Positions 45,477-55,934 are shown, counted from the first letter of the stretch. The stretch is DNA of 64,000 nt from Saprospiraceae bacterium (GCA_028285545.1 JANQPA010000084.1:1-64000); one strand, 5' to 3'. Program-made: numbers and translations. The notes: a model not told the origin generated them from the letters alone.

Positions 45477-46346
45477 TTACTGAATAATTTTCACCTGATG
45501 GGCCTGCAATACTTCTCGGGATTCTCCACCTTTATGAAGAAACACAATGGCCTTACAATCTTCCTCCTTCCAATCTGCTGAAATATTTCCGGTATATAAT
45601 TTACAGAAGATACTGCCTGCATCGCTAGGTTCAGTCAGTATATTTCCTGCTGGAGCACTTAGCGAACTTCTAATTACATGATCGTGAACATAATCAGCTT
45701 GTAAGCCTGAAGGAGTTAGCTGATAGTCGGTGACTTTATCCTCAGTAATCAAGACGGTAATGCGGACCTCTTCTTCAATAGCCTGCTCATAAAAAATGGT
45801 GGTTCGCAACTCAAAATCGCTGGTTATTGGATCAAAAGAAGGATCTAGATGTATTTTCACTTCAGGCTCTTCTTCCAGCTGTTGAGCAATAGCATCCGCC
45901 CATAAAGATTGGCCCAGGTGCGGCCTGATGGCCCCTCCAAAGATTTTTCTATCTACAATAGCTGAAGGGTAGCCAGGAGGAGAATTATGAAAATTTAAGA
46001 TGGCCTCTGCTGCTGGAGTCCGAAAGTCATAAAGGCTTTGAGTATAAGGATCAGAAAAAAAACCGGCATGGATAGAAAAGGCAATGAGGCGTTCTCCGTA
46101 CCGATCAAGAAGTTGTTGCAGAGCTTCACTACCAGCCGGGCAGTTCACACAACGAACACCGGTAAATTCTTCAATTAAGACCTGCTTTTTTTGATCCACA
46201 ACAGTAGAAATTGCTGCCGGTGTACATTCCCCAGCTGTTTGTGCAGGAGTAATTACTATTGGAACTTCATCACAAGATGTAGTCATAAGAAAAACCGCTA
46301 GAACAATTGAAACGAGTTGTATATTTGCTATTTTCATATAATTCAT
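45477..46346 (-). CDS. Omp28-related lipoprotein with thioredoxin-like CxxC
   Basis: The 289-aa protein has a lipoprotein signal with lipobox TTSC (Cys25). An Omp28-type domain follows: LIEEFTGVRCVNCPAG gives a thioredoxin-like Cys66-x-x-Cys69, and the rest (about 150-285) is a beta-rich domain with VTDYQLTPSG. Omp28 proteins are outer-membrane-associated in Bacteroidota. It is encoded 50 bp downstream of a DUF6029-like barrel gene on the same strand, with a TlpA thioredoxin divergent on the other side. This suggests a thiol-redox or export-quality function. ATG start. Confidence 0.88.
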   Translation of the reverse strand: MNYMKIANIQLVSIVLAVFLMTTSCDEVPIVITPAQTAGECTPAAISTVVDQKKQVLIEEFTGVRCVNCPAGSEALQQLLDRYGERLIAFSIHAGFFSDPYTQSLYDFRTPAAEAILNFHNSPPGYPSAIVDRKIFGGAIRPHLGQSLWADAIAQQLEEEPEVKIHLDPSFDPITSDFELRTTIFYEQAIEEEVRITVLITEDKVTDYQLTPSGLQADYVHDHVIRSSLSAPAGNILTEPSDAGSIFCKLYTGNISADWKEEDCKAIVFLHKGGESREVLQAHQVKIIQ

Positions 46347-46395
46347 GCTGACATTAAATTCTATTATTCAGAATGGGAACCAAGAAAATAAAAAT

Positions 46396-48081
46396 CTAAA
46401 AAGTAGAATTAGCTGTGAATTTAAAACCACTAAATGCTGGCTCTAATCTGCAAATCCCTCCAGTACAAACCACCCCTTCTACCTGTTTGACATAACTAAG
46501 AGAGAAGCGATTGGCTCTATGTGTATAAAAAACATCTATGCGGGGATAATGAAGTTGGTAGCGCTCACCATTGGATTTTGTAGGAGCATTTTTTCCAGGC
46601 CCTACATTATACATATCTGAGACGGTAAAAGTAAAATTGGGGGCCAGGCTTAATTCAATGAGTGCAAATAACCAATCGCCATAATCTTGTTTTGCCTCCG
46701 CTATTTCATCTTCACCAACATTCATATATTGAAATTCAAAGCGCATGGAAGTTTTCCGATTGAAGCGATAGTCCAACTCAGCAAAAGAGGTAAGGGTTTG
46801 TACATTGGGTACATTGGGTTTAAATTCAAAAACTGCCTGATTATAATTCTGATGCTGAATCCCCCATAATAATTTCCAATCTCTACTTTTGCGGTAGCTG
46901 GTTTCAAAATAGACCTCACGGTAAAGAAGGTCATCTTCTAAATTTGTGATATTGGCTAGGTTTAGATAAAAATTTAATTTCCTTTTGATGTTGTATCTGA
47001 CATCTAATTGCAAAGCCATTTCGCCCAGTTCCTGAGTGGCCGGTACATACCTCGAGCTCAGCCGAAAGGTATTGATTTTGGCACTGGGAGGCAGGAAGTT
47101 AATAATCCCTCGATTTAACTGAACCTGGGGGCGGGTTCGAAAACTAAAATTTTCCGTTCTTTTTAAGCTTGCTAATATGCCGATGCCCTTATTTGCATAA
47201 TTCAGGCTGGTGAATAATACAGAACCGGCTTCATTAATGAATTTATTTTGAGGAGTAGCAGTGGTATCGTTAGAAAAAATACCAAAAGCATCATTCATAA
47301 CATCTCTGGTTTTGAAGGCCCCCTCCAAATACCAGGAAAATGGTCCAGCATTTAAGGTATTATACAAGGTAAAAGCATAGGTGTTATGTTTGGGAACAAA
47401 AATATCTTCCTCCGGATAATTGGCCAGTGTAGCCACTAAAGCATCCATACTTGCATCATCCAAGGTTCGATTGACAATTCCTATTCCGGGAGCAAGAGTA
47501 GGAGCATTTTCGCCTTTAAAACTGACAAAACCTTCCATATTAATGCCTTTTATGATGGATTCATAAGTGCTAAATAATTGTTTTTGGCGGCCGGTAAACC
47601 CCTTTACTTTCCAAGTATCCGATAGGTCATAGGATAGCCTTAGACCATACAAAGCATTGTCGATAAGCAAAGGGCGTTGTTCAAAAGCGCGAAAAATCAG
47701 GCCGCTTCCAATTTGATCATAAATATAGCCGGCTGTTAATCCAAACTGATCAATTTTTTTACTTACAAACCAACGACCAATTCCCTGATCAGAATAGGAA
47801 CTTGTTGGATTGAGCAAATTAGAATTATTAAAAAAATCAAAGCGTATCCCCACGTCAAAGCCCCAATTGCTATAATTGAGGTTCAGCCAACCTTCAGCTC
47901 CATAAAGTTGGCGGTCATACTGTGGAATGTTGGCCGCTCCAATAAGGGAATCTCTAATAAAAAAATTGGCATTGGTTTCTAGGTTGCCGGAAAGGCGTCC
48001 GTTATCCTGATTTTGGGCAGATAAGCACCCACCATACAATATTATTCCAGCAAAGATTGTTAAAATCCTAAGGACGCACAT
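46396..48081 (-). CDS. DUF6029-like outer-membrane beta-barrel protein
   Basis: Taking the ATG at 48081 gives 561 aa with a signal peptide (CVLRILTIFAGIILYGGCLS). The GTG at 48111 is ruled out because it overlaps the promoter box. The rest is a series of amphipathic strands with aromatic girdles (WNLNYSNWGFDVGIRFDFF, SMRFEFQYMNVGE) and ends with an aromatic-terminated strand (FKFTANSTF), a barrel C-terminus. It fits the DUF6029 family, usually next to Omp28. Likely an outer-membrane protein; substrate unknown. Confidence 0.75.
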   Translation of the reverse strand: MCVLRILTIFAGIILYGGCLSAQNQDNGRLSGNLETNANFFIRDSLIGAANIPQYDRQLYGAEGWLNLNYSNWGFDVGIRFDFFNNSNLLNPTSSYSDQGIGRWFVSKKIDQFGLTAGYIYDQIGSGLIFRAFEQRPLLIDNALYGLRLSYDLSDTWKVKGFTGRQKQLFSTYESIIKGINMEGFVSFKGENAPTLAPGIGIVNRTLDDASMDALVATLANYPEEDIFVPKHNTYAFTLYNTLNAGPFSWYLEGAFKTRDVMNDAFGIFSNDTTATPQNKFINEAGSVLFTSLNYANKGIGILASLKRTENFSFRTRPQVQLNRGIINFLPPSAKINTFRLSSRYVPATQELGEMALQLDVRYNIKRKLNFYLNLANITNLEDDLLYREVYFETSYRKSRDWKLLWGIQHQNYNQAVFEFKPNVPNVQTLTSFAELDYRFNRKTSMRFEFQYMNVGEDEIAEAKQDYGDWLFALIELSLAPNFTFTVSDMYNVGPGKNAPTKSNGERYQLHYPRIDVFYTHRANRFSLSYVKQVEGVVCTGGICRLEPAFSGFKFTANSTF

Positions 48082-48110
48082 AGGGATCTTTTTGTTTTGT
48101 ATTTTTGACA

Positions 48111-48118
48111 CAAATATA
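48111..48118 (-). promoter_or_regulatory. Bacteroidetes-type -7 box for the DUF6029-Omp28 operon
   Basis: The minus strand reads TATATTTG, an exact match, about 30 bp before the ATG at 48081. Its position also argues against the upstream GTG as start. Confidence 0.6.
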
Positions 48119-48184
48119 TCAGCTTATTCGATTTATACGAGCATGTAAGAGGATTGTTTATTTAATTTGACATCAATATTTTTT

Positions 48185-48682
48185 ATGAAAATTCAAGTAC
48201 TTTTATTTTTTTCCTTCCTGCTATTCTCTGCTACCAGCCTTTTGGGGCAAAAGCAAATTCCCAGTACACAAATTAAAGATTTAAAGGGAAAATCAGTGGA
48301 TATCACCGCCTATGTAGGAAATGATGATCGCATTACCATTTTAACTTTTTGGGCAAGTTGGTGCGCACCTTGTAAAAAAGAATTGGATAATATAGCCGAT
48401 TTGTATACTGATTGGCAGGCAGATTATAATGTGGATGTTGTAGCTGTAACCATCGACGCATCCCAAGATATCCAAAAGGCCAAAAATATAGTAGCTTCCA
48501 AAGCCTGGGAATATACTATTCTTTCGGATCCCAACCAGGAGATGCTAAGAGTTCTCAATTTTCAGTCGGTGCCACAGACTTTTTTAGTCAACCAGAATGG
48601 AGAGGTCGTTTATACACGATCAGGCTATGTAGATGGTGATGAGGAAGAACTGGAAGATGAGATCAAAAAAATCATGAAATAG
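48185..48682 (+). CDS. TlpA-like thiol-disulfide oxidoreductase
   Basis: The ATG at 48185 gives 165 aa with a signal peptide (VLLFFSFLLFSATSLLGQ); an upstream TTG is rejected. It has the TlpA/ResA-like thioredoxin fold with active site WASWCAPCKKE (Cys60, Cys63), cis-Pro segment SVPQTF and the strand VVYTRSGY. It is periplasmic and probably reduces or oxidises partner cysteines, possibly including the Omp28 CxxC encoded by the divergent operon. Confidence 0.9.
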   Translation: MKIQVLLFFSFLLFSATSLLGQKQIPSTQIKDLKGKSVDITAYVGNDDRITILTFWASWCAPCKKELDNIADLYTDWQADYNVDVVAVTIDASQDIQKAKNIVASKAWEYTILSDPNQEMLRVLNFQSVPQTFLVNQNGEVVYTRSGYVDGDEEELEDEIKKIMK

Positions 48683-48748
48683 TATTAGCCATCTTGAGCC
48701 CTGAACCAAGCTATTATTCCTTTTAAAAAATGAAAGGAATACCTTGTT

Positions 48749-49189
48749 TTATTCCCAATCCAGAATATCCTCCTCTTCTTCAGGAGGATCTTGGTGGTCA
48801 AAACTCCTTAGTACATATTGATTATTGAGGAATAGAACACCAAATAGGCTGGCACTGTATAAGAAAATTGTAAACCCGATGGTTATGATACCATCTCTTT
48901 CTACATTTTTTATTTCAGAAATAGCGAATAAGGTCCAGGCTGCAGCTGCAAATATAAGAAGGAGGGTAGCAGGCAAGCGAGCCCAATTTTTTCTAAGCAT
49001 TAAACCCAAACCTGTTAATACGGATATCATACCAGAGCTCAAAAAAAAGTAATGAGGAGTTTTCCATTGAAATGCTTCATTATAACGTCCGGAATCGAGT
49101 AATTCCTGAGTAAATATTGAAAGGCAACACAATCCGAAACCGGCAAATAGAATGCCAAATAAAACCAATAAATTAAGGTTGTTTTTCAT
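48749..49189 (-). CDS. Four-helix membrane protein of unknown function
   Basis: The 146-aa protein has four hydrophobic helices (about 7-27, 46-64, 73-91, 100-122) and an acidic C-terminal tail (PPEEEEDILDWE). No motif is recognised. It begins 4 bp after the stop of the ABC-F gene and is probably co-transcribed with it. ATG start. Confidence 0.7.
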   Translation of the reverse strand: MKNNLNLLVLFGILFAGFGLCCLSIFTQELLDSGRYNEAFQWKTPHYFFLSSGMISVLTGLGLMLRKNWARLPATLLLIFAAAAWTLFAISEIKNVERDGIITIGFTIFLYSASLFGVLFLNNQYVLRSFDHQDPPEEEEDILDWE

Positions 49190-49193
49190 AATA

Positions 49194-51065
49194 TCAGGCT
49201 AGCTCAGCCAATTCCATCCAAAGTAATTCTTTTTCTTCGATTTTCTCTTTTACCTCCGATAGCTCTTTTGATAATTCTTCAATCTGCTGTGGGCTGAGTC
49301 CAGTTTGGTTAAATTCTTCAGTGATTTGTTCTTTCCTTTCCTCCAGTTTATTGATTTCCTTTTCCAGCCTATTCATTTGCTTACGCTGCTCATAAGTAAG
49401 TTTGGGTCCTTCAGTATTGGGTGTGTTTTGTTTTTGTTTTTGCTGAGTATGCTTTTCTTCAAGGCGTTTTTCCCGTCCCTGTTCCTTTTGATATTGCCTG
49501 AACAGGGTGTAGTCGCCATTAAAATCCTTGATCTTTCCGTTCCCTTCAAAAACAAACAGATGTTCAACGATTTTATCCATAAAATAACGATCGTGTGTAA
49601 CAATGATTATACAACCTGGAAAACCTAATAAAAAGTCTTCCAGGATGTTTAAGGTCATAATATCCAGGTCATTTGTAGGTTCATCTAAAATGAGAAAATT
49701 GGGATTTTGCATGAGGATGGTAAGAAGAAAGAGCCGTCGGCGTTCTCCTCCACTCAATTGAGAAACGTATACCTGTTGCTGTTTTCGGTTGAATAAAAAC
49801 CGCTCTAACAGTTGGGGTGCTGTTAATTTTTGCCCCTTTTCCATAGGAATATACTCTGCAATATCCTGAATCACATCGATGACTCGTTTGTCCTCTCTCA
49901 TTTCAATTCCTGCCTGAGTATAATATCCAAAAACGGTATTCTCGCCAATGATTACTTTGCCTGTGTCTGTACGGACCGCTTTGGTGAGCATTTTCAAAAA
50001 AGTGGTTTTTCCAACTCCATTAGGGCCTACAATACCTACCCTCTCCTTTTTCCTAAATTTATAGGAAAAGCCTTCCACTAGATTCAGTTCGCCATATCGC
50101 TTACTGACGTTGTGCAGCTCTAAAATCTTCTTGCCTAAGCGTTGTCCTTTAATATCAATTTGGATCTCTCCTTCTATTCTTTTATTGGAGATTTTATCTT
50201 TTAAATCATAAAATGCGTCGACTCGGGATTTTGCTTTGGTCGTTCGGGCCATTGGGCTGCGGTTGACCCAGTCCAATTCTTTTTTATAAAGTTTACGAGC
50301 TTTTTCCAGGTCGCTGGATTCATTATCCATTCTGGCTGCTTTCTTTTCCAAAAAATCAGAATAGTTTCCGGAATAGCGGTACAGTTTGCCTCTGTCTAGC
50401 TCGATAATCTGATTACAAACTCTTTCCAGAAAGTAGCGGTCGTGGGTAACCATAAAAAGGGTGAGGTTGGGTTGGCGTAGATACTCTTCAAGCCACTCGA
50501 TCATATCCAAATCGAGGTGGTTAGTAGGTTCATCCAGGATCAAAAACTCCGGCTCATCAATGACCATTTTAGCTAGTGCCAGGCGTTTTTTTTGCCCACC
50601 AGATAGATTTCTAATCGGCTGGTCAAAATTAGTGATATTAAGTTTATAGAGAACTTCCTTTATTTTGGCGTCCATATCCCAAGCCTTCAAGTCATCCATT
50701 TGGGCTGCTGCCTTTTGCATAGCTTCTGTCTTTTCGGGAAAAAGCAAGGCCTCTTCATAAACTTTAACCGCCTGTATCAAAGGGTTATCTGATTCCAGGA
50801 CAGCTTCCAGGACCGTATGCCCCTCATAAAATTCGGGGTCTTGATTTAGAAAGCCTACCTTAATATCTCTTCTCAGTAGTAAGCTTGCCGTTTCTCCTTC
50901 AGCTGCTTCCTGGCCGGCAATTACACGTAACAAGGTACTTTTTCCGGAACCATTTTTGGCTACCAGTGCTATTTTCTGTCCTTTATTGACTTGCAGGTCA
51001 ATCTTATCAAAAAGAACCTTTTCGCCGTAGGTTTTGCTGACATTTTCCAGTGTAAGAAAATTCAC
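49194..51065 (-). CDS. uup: ABC-F family ATPase, Uup type
   Basis: The 623-aa protein has two ABC domains with Walker A GSGKST and GPNGVGKTT, signatures LSGGQKKRLALAK and LSGGERRRLFLLT, and two LDEPTNxLD motifs. The linker contains KARKLYKKELDWVNRSPMAR, and a C-terminal coiled coil (about 545-620) is characteristic of Uup. ABC-F proteins act on ribosomes or DNA structures and have no membrane part. The start is GTG (minus strand GGATAGTG, with AAGGA just upstream); no nearby ATG fits the domain boundary. Confidence 0.9.
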   Translation of the reverse strand: MNFLTLENVSKTYGEKVLFDKIDLQVNKGQKIALVAKNGSGKSTLLRVIAGQEAAEGETASLLLRRDIKVGFLNQDPEFYEGHTVLEAVLESDNPLIQAVKVYEEALLFPEKTEAMQKAAAQMDDLKAWDMDAKIKEVLYKLNITNFDQPIRNLSGGQKKRLALAKMVIDEPEFLILDEPTNHLDLDMIEWLEEYLRQPNLTLFMVTHDRYFLERVCNQIIELDRGKLYRYSGNYSDFLEKKAARMDNESSDLEKARKLYKKELDWVNRSPMARTTKAKSRVDAFYDLKDKISNKRIEGEIQIDIKGQRLGKKILELHNVSKRYGELNLVEGFSYKFRKKERVGIVGPNGVGKTTFLKMLTKAVRTDTGKVIIGENTVFGYYTQAGIEMREDKRVIDVIQDIAEYIPMEKGQKLTAPQLLERFLFNRKQQQVYVSQLSGGERRRLFLLTILMQNPNFLILDEPTNDLDIMTLNILEDFLLGFPGCIIIVTHDRYFMDKIVEHLFVFEGNGKIKDFNGDYTLFRQYQKEQGREKRLEEKHTQQKQKQNTPNTEGPKLTYEQRKQMNRLEKEINKLEERKEQITEEFNQTGLSPQQIEELSKELSEVKEKIEEKELLWMELAELA

Positions 51066-51088
51066 TATCCTTGTATTTTAATATTTCA

Positions 51089-51125
51089 ATTAATGAAGGA
51101 TGGCCATAAGCCATCCTTCATTAAT
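51089..51125. repeat. Hairpin upstream of uup
   Basis: A 16-bp perfect stem (51089-51104 / 51110-51125; core GAAGGATGGC / GCCATCCTTC) with a 5-nt loop, 24 bp before the GTG. It could be a leader structure for uup or part of a double terminator with the next hairpin. Confidence 0.55.
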
Positions 51126-51134
51126 ATTTAAAAC

Positions 51135-51175
51135 TTAAAAGCCTCCTAAATTAATACTATTTAGGAGGCTTTTAA
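51135..51175 (-). terminator. Terminator after prc
   Basis: A 17-bp stem (51135-51151 / 51159-51175; core AGCCTCCTAAAT / ATTTAGGAGGCT) with a 7-nt loop, 22 bp after the protease stop. On the minus strand the descending arm ends with TTTTAA. Confidence 0.75.
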
Positions 51176-51196
51176 AAATTATTTCAGAATTCGATA

Positions 51197-53293
51197 TTAC
51201 TTCATACTGATCATATCATGAAGAATGCGAACGCTTTCTTTGATATAGATATCTTTGGAAACACTTTCCATGAAATCTTTATTCATCGATTTATTTTTCT
51301 CATTCTTATTGATCAAGTCTAGATCTGCTTCCAAATTGTAAACTCCGGTATTCACTACCTTATTAAACATACCTTTGTAGGTGTCTGCATTGGCCTGTCT
51401 ACTGGCCTGCATTTTTTGATAAGCTGATAACTGCAGCGGGTAGGATGTTTCAGCTCTCAGTTTCTCAAAGCGCTTAGCATTTTGATTTACTTTTTGGAAT
51501 GTATGATCAGCACTTACTCTATTGGCACTCTTTTCTTTGAGGCTATTTAGATTTTTGATTTGATAGGCATTTTGTCCAAACTTGACAGGCTCTATTTCTG
51601 ACCATTCCATTGCTTTTTCATCCTCTTTTTCCCCAATTTTAATATAGGAATAATTATCAGGAAGGATAATATCAGGAATAACTCCTTTTAGTTGAACAGC
51701 TCCTCCATCTACGCGATAGAATTTTTGCATGGTCACTTTGATGTCCCCAAGAGGTTTGATGTCTTCCATTCCTCTGATGGCACGATCCATATCCCAGAAA
51801 CGCTGTACGGTTCCTTTACCCCATGTAGACTTACTACCGACAATTACTGCCCGGTTATAATCCTGTAAAGCAGCAGCCAGAATTTCTGAGGCGGAAGCAG
51901 ATAATTGATTAACCAATACAATCAGAGGTCCATTATACTTCACTTCAGGATTGGCATCTCTTAGGATTTCAGGTCTTTGTCTGTTTGATTTAATTTGGAC
52001 AATAGGTCCTTCTTCAATGAAAAGTCCACTTAAATCGACTGCTTCATATAAACCACCACCGCCATTATTTCTTAAATCCAGAATAACGCCATCTACATTA
52101 GCAGCATTTAATTTGCCTAATTCTTTATCGATATCTTTTGAGCAGAATCGTCCATCAGGATTTTCAAAATCTACATAAAACCTTGGCAGGTTAATGTATC
52201 CAAATTTTTCACCTTCACCTTCTCCATCCAAAATCAGAGACTTAGCGTAAGATTCTTCGATCATGATTACATCTCTAACAATGGTTATTTCCTTTAAGGA
52301 ACCATCTTTCTTTTTGATGGTTAGTCGGACAGTTGTTCCTGGCTCCCCTCTAATTTTCTGTACTACATTATTCACCAACATGCCCGTGATATCTTCCCAT
52401 TCACCATCAACACCCTGGGCAACTTTTATAATAAGATCTCCTTTTTCAAGTTCTTTCCCCTTCCATGCCGGGCCTCCGGGCATTACTTCAGAAACTTTGG
52501 TGTAATCGCCTTCATTAAACAGGCGCGCTCCAATTCCTTCCAGACGCCCCGAGAAATCAATGTCAAAAGATTCTTTTTCAACTGGTTCAAAATATTCTGA
52601 ATGAGGATCATAGATATTTGTAAAAGCATTAAAATAGGCGCTCATTCTATTTTCGCGATTCAGTTTAAGCATTCTACTGAAAATATCATCATATAGATCG
52701 GCTACCTCTTGGCGAGCTTCTTTTTCAAGCTCTTCCATGCTCTTACGTTCACCTTCCTCTCCAATCTTTTCCTGACGCTTTATTTTGCGATGCAGGCGAG
52801 TCATGGTTTCATATTTGAGATTCTTGCGCCAGCGATCTTTCAGTTCTTTTTGATTTTTCGCATAAGCTAATTCATCAGAATCCAGATTAATTTCTTCTTT
52901 TTTGTCAAAATCAAAAGGCTGCGATAAGATTTCCTTATTGAAATTCTTAATGGTTTTGAGGTTATTTTCCAAAATGGTAATGGACTGATTAAAGAAGGCA
53001 TAAGAAGACTGTTTTACCTCATCATCCAACTCCTTTTTAAAAGGGATCAATTTGTCCACATCCTCTTTGGTAAGATATCTTTTAGCGCTAATCTTATCGA
53101 GGTAAACATCAAAAAACTCTTCTGAAAACTCATCATTAACATCTAATGGTTGATAATGCAGCTGATTCATAAAGCTGAAAATCGTTCGCATTAGAATGGC
53201 TTCTTTCTGTGAATTATCTGCTTTGGGGTAGAATGCAGCTACCAGAACGGAAACTAATAACACTGAAAAAAACAGTGGTCCTCTAAACTTCAT
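51197..53293 (-). CDS. prc: Tail-specific (carboxy-terminal processing) protease
   Basis: The 698-aa protein has a signal peptide/anchor (1-22), an N-terminal helical region, a PDZ domain (about 240-330; GIGARLFNEGDYTKVSEVMP) and an S41 peptidase domain. Its Ser-Lys dyad lies in SASASE (465-470) and TWGKG (Lys493). A C-terminal DUF3340-like region (about 560-690) matches Prc. The role is periplasmic degradation or processing from the C-terminus. ATG start. Monocistronic: terminator downstream and a 371-bp spacer upstream. Confidence 0.95.
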   Translation of the reverse strand: MKFRGPLFFSVLLVSVLVAAFYPKADNSQKEAILMRTIFSFMNQLHYQPLDVNDEFSEEFFDVYLDKISAKRYLTKEDVDKLIPFKKELDDEVKQSSYAFFNQSITILENNLKTIKNFNKEILSQPFDFDKKEEINLDSDELAYAKNQKELKDRWRKNLKYETMTRLHRKIKRQEKIGEEGERKSMEELEKEARQEVADLYDDIFSRMLKLNRENRMSAYFNAFTNIYDPHSEYFEPVEKESFDIDFSGRLEGIGARLFNEGDYTKVSEVMPGGPAWKGKELEKGDLIIKVAQGVDGEWEDITGMLVNNVVQKIRGEPGTTVRLTIKKKDGSLKEITIVRDVIMIEESYAKSLILDGEGEGEKFGYINLPRFYVDFENPDGRFCSKDIDKELGKLNAANVDGVILDLRNNGGGGLYEAVDLSGLFIEEGPIVQIKSNRQRPEILRDANPEVKYNGPLIVLVNQLSASASEILAAALQDYNRAVIVGSKSTWGKGTVQRFWDMDRAIRGMEDIKPLGDIKVTMQKFYRVDGGAVQLKGVIPDIILPDNYSYIKIGEKEDEKAMEWSEIEPVKFGQNAYQIKNLNSLKEKSANRVSADHTFQKVNQNAKRFEKLRAETSYPLQLSAYQKMQASRQANADTYKGMFNKVVNTGVYNLEADLDLINKNEKNKSMNKDFMESVSKDIYIKESVRILHDMISMK

Positions 53294-53664
53294 AAGAAAA
53301 ATCTTTTACAACGGGTTGACAATCTATTAAGTCCTAATGGAAAGGTTTATTATGCCGATTGGCGATTTGAAAGCTTTCCGAAACATTAATCTCTCAATAA
53401 ATATACCCATTTTTTACAAAAATGTTGTGATCAACTTCTTACATGGACTACTTTAACGTATTTCTAACATGAAATAATGTGTCTACGTGACCACGGTATT
53501 CGGATTTACGGGTTCACAGGTTCACGAGAAAGGGCTTTTGAATTAGGATTGGTTATAAACCGAAATAGGCCGTGATTCTTCAATCACAGCCTATTTTGTT
53601 CTTTATAATCTATATTTTGCTAGTATCCCGTATACACGTGAACCCGTGAATCCGTGATCACCTT
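53294..53664. other. Intergenic region with repeat words and a terminator
   Basis: A 371-bp spacer. Contains TTCACGGG/TTCACAGG-type words at about 53500-53535, and CACGTGAACCCGTGAATCCGTG at 53636-53657 (shared with 37190-37220). The hppA terminator lies at 53562-53597. No promoter box for prc was recognised. Confidence 0.5.
53562..53597 (-). terminator. Terminator after hppA
   Basis: A 16-bp stem (53562-53577 / 53582-53597) with one C-A mismatch and one terminal G-T pair, core ATAGGC..GTGATT / AATCAC..GCCTAT, and a 4-nt loop. It lies 68 bp after the hppA stop; both flanks are T/A-rich. Confidence 0.75.
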
Positions 53665-55845
53665 TTACACAAGGAAAGGTGCAATAACCAATGCCACAAC
53701 AGACATCAATTTTAGCAGGATATTCAATGAAGGTCCAGAGGTGTCTTTGAAAGGATCACCAACGGTATCACCAACTACTGCTGCCTTATGTGGGTCAGAT
53801 TTTTTGTAGTAAGTCTGTCCTTCTATTTCTACTCCGCCTTCAAACATTTTCTTAGCATTGTCCCAGGCTCCACCAGCATTAGATTGGAAGATGGCCATCA
53901 ATACACCTGATACGGTAACACCAGCCAATAAACCTCCTAGCATTTCTGCTCCACCAGCAAATCCAATTATGGCCGGAGTAAGAACAGCAATTAAACCAGG
54001 TAGGATCATTTCGCGAATAGAGGCTCTGGTGGAAATCTCAACACATTTGCTGTATTCTGCTTTTCCGTCAGCAGCTGCGAAAATCTTGCGATCTTCTTCA
54101 CTCCAGGTGCTTACGTCCTCACTTTCGTTACGGCGCATAGCATCAAGAGCTGCTTTCAATTCTGGAATATTAGCAAACTGTCTTCTTACCTCCTGGATCA
54201 TATCCATGGCAGCACGTCCAACGGCCCCCATTGCAAGAGATGAGAAAAGGAAAGGAAGCATCCCTCCTAATAGCAGTCCAGCCATAACAACTGGCTTGGC
54301 AATATCAATGGAATTGATTTGAGCTGTAGTCATAAATGCTGCAAATAATGCTAAAGCAGTTAATGCAGCAGAACCTATCGCAAATCCTTTTCCGATGGCA
54401 GCAGTTGTATTTCCTACAGCATCTAATTTATCAGTACGTTCGCGAACTTCTCCAGGAAGTTCTCCCATCTCTGCAATACCACCGGCATTATCAGAAACTG
54501 GTCCGTAAGCATCAACGGCTAATTGGATTCCTGTATTGGAAAGCATTCCGACTGCAGCAATGGCAATCCCATATAGACCAGCAAATTCATAAGCACCGAT
54601 AATAGCAGTAGCCAAAATAAGAATTGGAATAGCAGTTGATTGCATTCCAACACCAAGACCTGCAATAATATTGGTTGCAGAACCAGTCAAACTTTGATTT
54701 ACAATACCCTTTACTGGGCGAGTACCAGTACCGGTGTAAAACTCGGTGATCATACCAATTAACAAACCGGAAGCCAATCCAAAAATTACTGCCCAAAATA
54801 CACCCATGGAGTTATAGGTTTCACCATTAAAAGTCCACGATGGAGGAAGCATCCACTGAACGATTAAATAGGTGGCCACCAACATCAATATGGCTGATAA
54901 AAACTCTCCACGATTTAATGCTTTTTGTGGGTCCCCTCCTTCTTTAACTCTTACGAAGAAAGTTCCAATAATAGAGGTTAATATTCCTACTCCTGCCAAA
55001 ACAAGAGGAAGAAGAACTGCATTCAATCCGCCAAATTCATTGGTTAAATCATAACCTGAAGTAGTTCCTATAAAAGCAGCTCCTAGTACCATAGTACCAA
55101 TGATAGAACCTACATAAGATTCAAATAGGTCAGCCCCCATTCCGGCAACATCCCCTACATTATCCCCTACATTATCTGCAATGGTAGCGGGGTTTAGAGG
55201 GTGATCTTCAGGAATACCAGCTTCTACCTTACCTACCAGGTCTGCTCCAACATCAGCCGCTTTGGTATAAATACCACCACCTACACGGGCAAAAAGTGCA
55301 ATAGAAGAAGCACCAAAAGAAAATCCAGTAATAACAGTAATCACTCGGTTTACATTATCCTGAGTATCTACACCAAACATATTGCTGTAAAGCATGAACA
55401 AAACACCAAGGCCTAATACACCAAGCCCTACAACACCAAGTCCCATAACAGAACCACCTGCAAAAGCCACTTCAAGTGCTTTTCCTAGGCTTGTTCTGGC
55501 AGCATTGGTTGTTCTAACATTAGCCTTTGTTGCCACTCGCATTCCGATGAACCCGGCTAGTGCTGAACAAATGGCTCCTATTATAAAGGATACTGCTACA
55601 AGAGCAGAAGAATTTTCAGAATCTGCTGTGACTCCCAGTAAAATGGCTACTGCGATCACAAAAATTGCAAGAACACGATATTCAGCTTTCAAAAAAGCCA
55701 TCGCCCCCTCAGAAATATTCTTGGCTATGGTAGCCATGCGCTCGGTTCCTACCTCTTGTTTTGAAACCCACGAAGAGCGCCAGAAGGTGTATAAGAGTGC
55801 TAAAATACCAAATACTGGTATTGCATACGTAATTGTTTGTAGCAT
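53665..55845 (-). CDS. hppA: Membrane-bound ion-translocating pyrophosphatase, K+-dependent type
   Basis: The 726-aa protein has about 16 membrane helices. It has the pyrophosphate-binding loops [11 protein letters not shown] and [18 protein letters not shown], the motif [19 protein letters not shown] and the C-terminal [17 protein letters not shown]. Ala482 in GNTTAA marks the K+-dependent subfamily (Lys occurs there in K+-independent forms). It couples PPi hydrolysis to H+ and/or Na+ pumping across the inner membrane; the ion cannot be decided by eye. ATG start, promoter at 55935-55942. Confidence 0.97.
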   Translation of the reverse strand: MLQTITYAIPVFGILALLYTFWRSSWVSKQEVGTERMATIAKNISEGAMAFLKAEYRVLAIFVIAVAILLGVTADSENSSALVAVSFIIGAICSALAGFIGMRVATKANVRTTNAARTSLGKALEVAFAGGSVMGLGVVGLGVLGLGVLFMLYSNMFGVDTQDNVNRVITVITGFSFGASSIALFARVGGGIYTKAADVGADLVGKVEAGIPEDHPLNPATIADNVGDNVGDVAGMGADLFESYVGSIIGTMVLGAAFIGTTSGYDLTNEFGGLNAVLLPLVLAGVGILTSIIGTFFVRVKEGGDPQKALNRGEFLSAILMLVATYLIVQWMLPPSWTFNGETYNSMGVFWAVIFGLASGLLIGMITEFYTGTGTRPVKGIVNQSLTGSATNIIAGLGVGMQSTAIPILILATAIIGAYEFAGLYGIAIAAVGMLSNTGIQLAVDAYGPVSDNAGGIAEMGELPGEVRERTDKLDAVGNTTAAIGKGFAIGSAALTALALFAAFMTTAQINSIDIAKPVVMAGLLLGGMLPFLFSSLAMGAVGRAAMDMIQEVRRQFANIPELKAALDAMRRNESEDVSTWSEEDRKIFAAADGKAEYSKCVEISTRASIREMILPGLIAVLTPAIIGFAGGAEMLGGLLAGVTVSGVLMAIFQSNAGGAWDNAKKMFEGGVEIEGQTYYKKSDPHKAAVVGDTVGDPFKDTSGPSLNILLKLMSVVALVIAPFLV

Positions 55846-55934
55846 AGTAATTTACCTTTTTGCTTAAATCAATAAAAAAGACTTCAGAATCGGACGATTG
55901 AGTTGAAGTCTTCACTGGTTTTTCGTCCGGAGGG

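Noticed and set aside
48081-48111. GTG start for the DUF6029-like protein
   Set aside because: The codon overlaps an exact -7 promoter box, and the ATG at 48081 directly precedes the signal peptide.
53858-55867. Long plus-strand frames (154 and 157 codons) opposite hppA
   Set aside because: They lie entirely antisense to a clear pyrophosphatase, with low-complexity composition produced by its codons.
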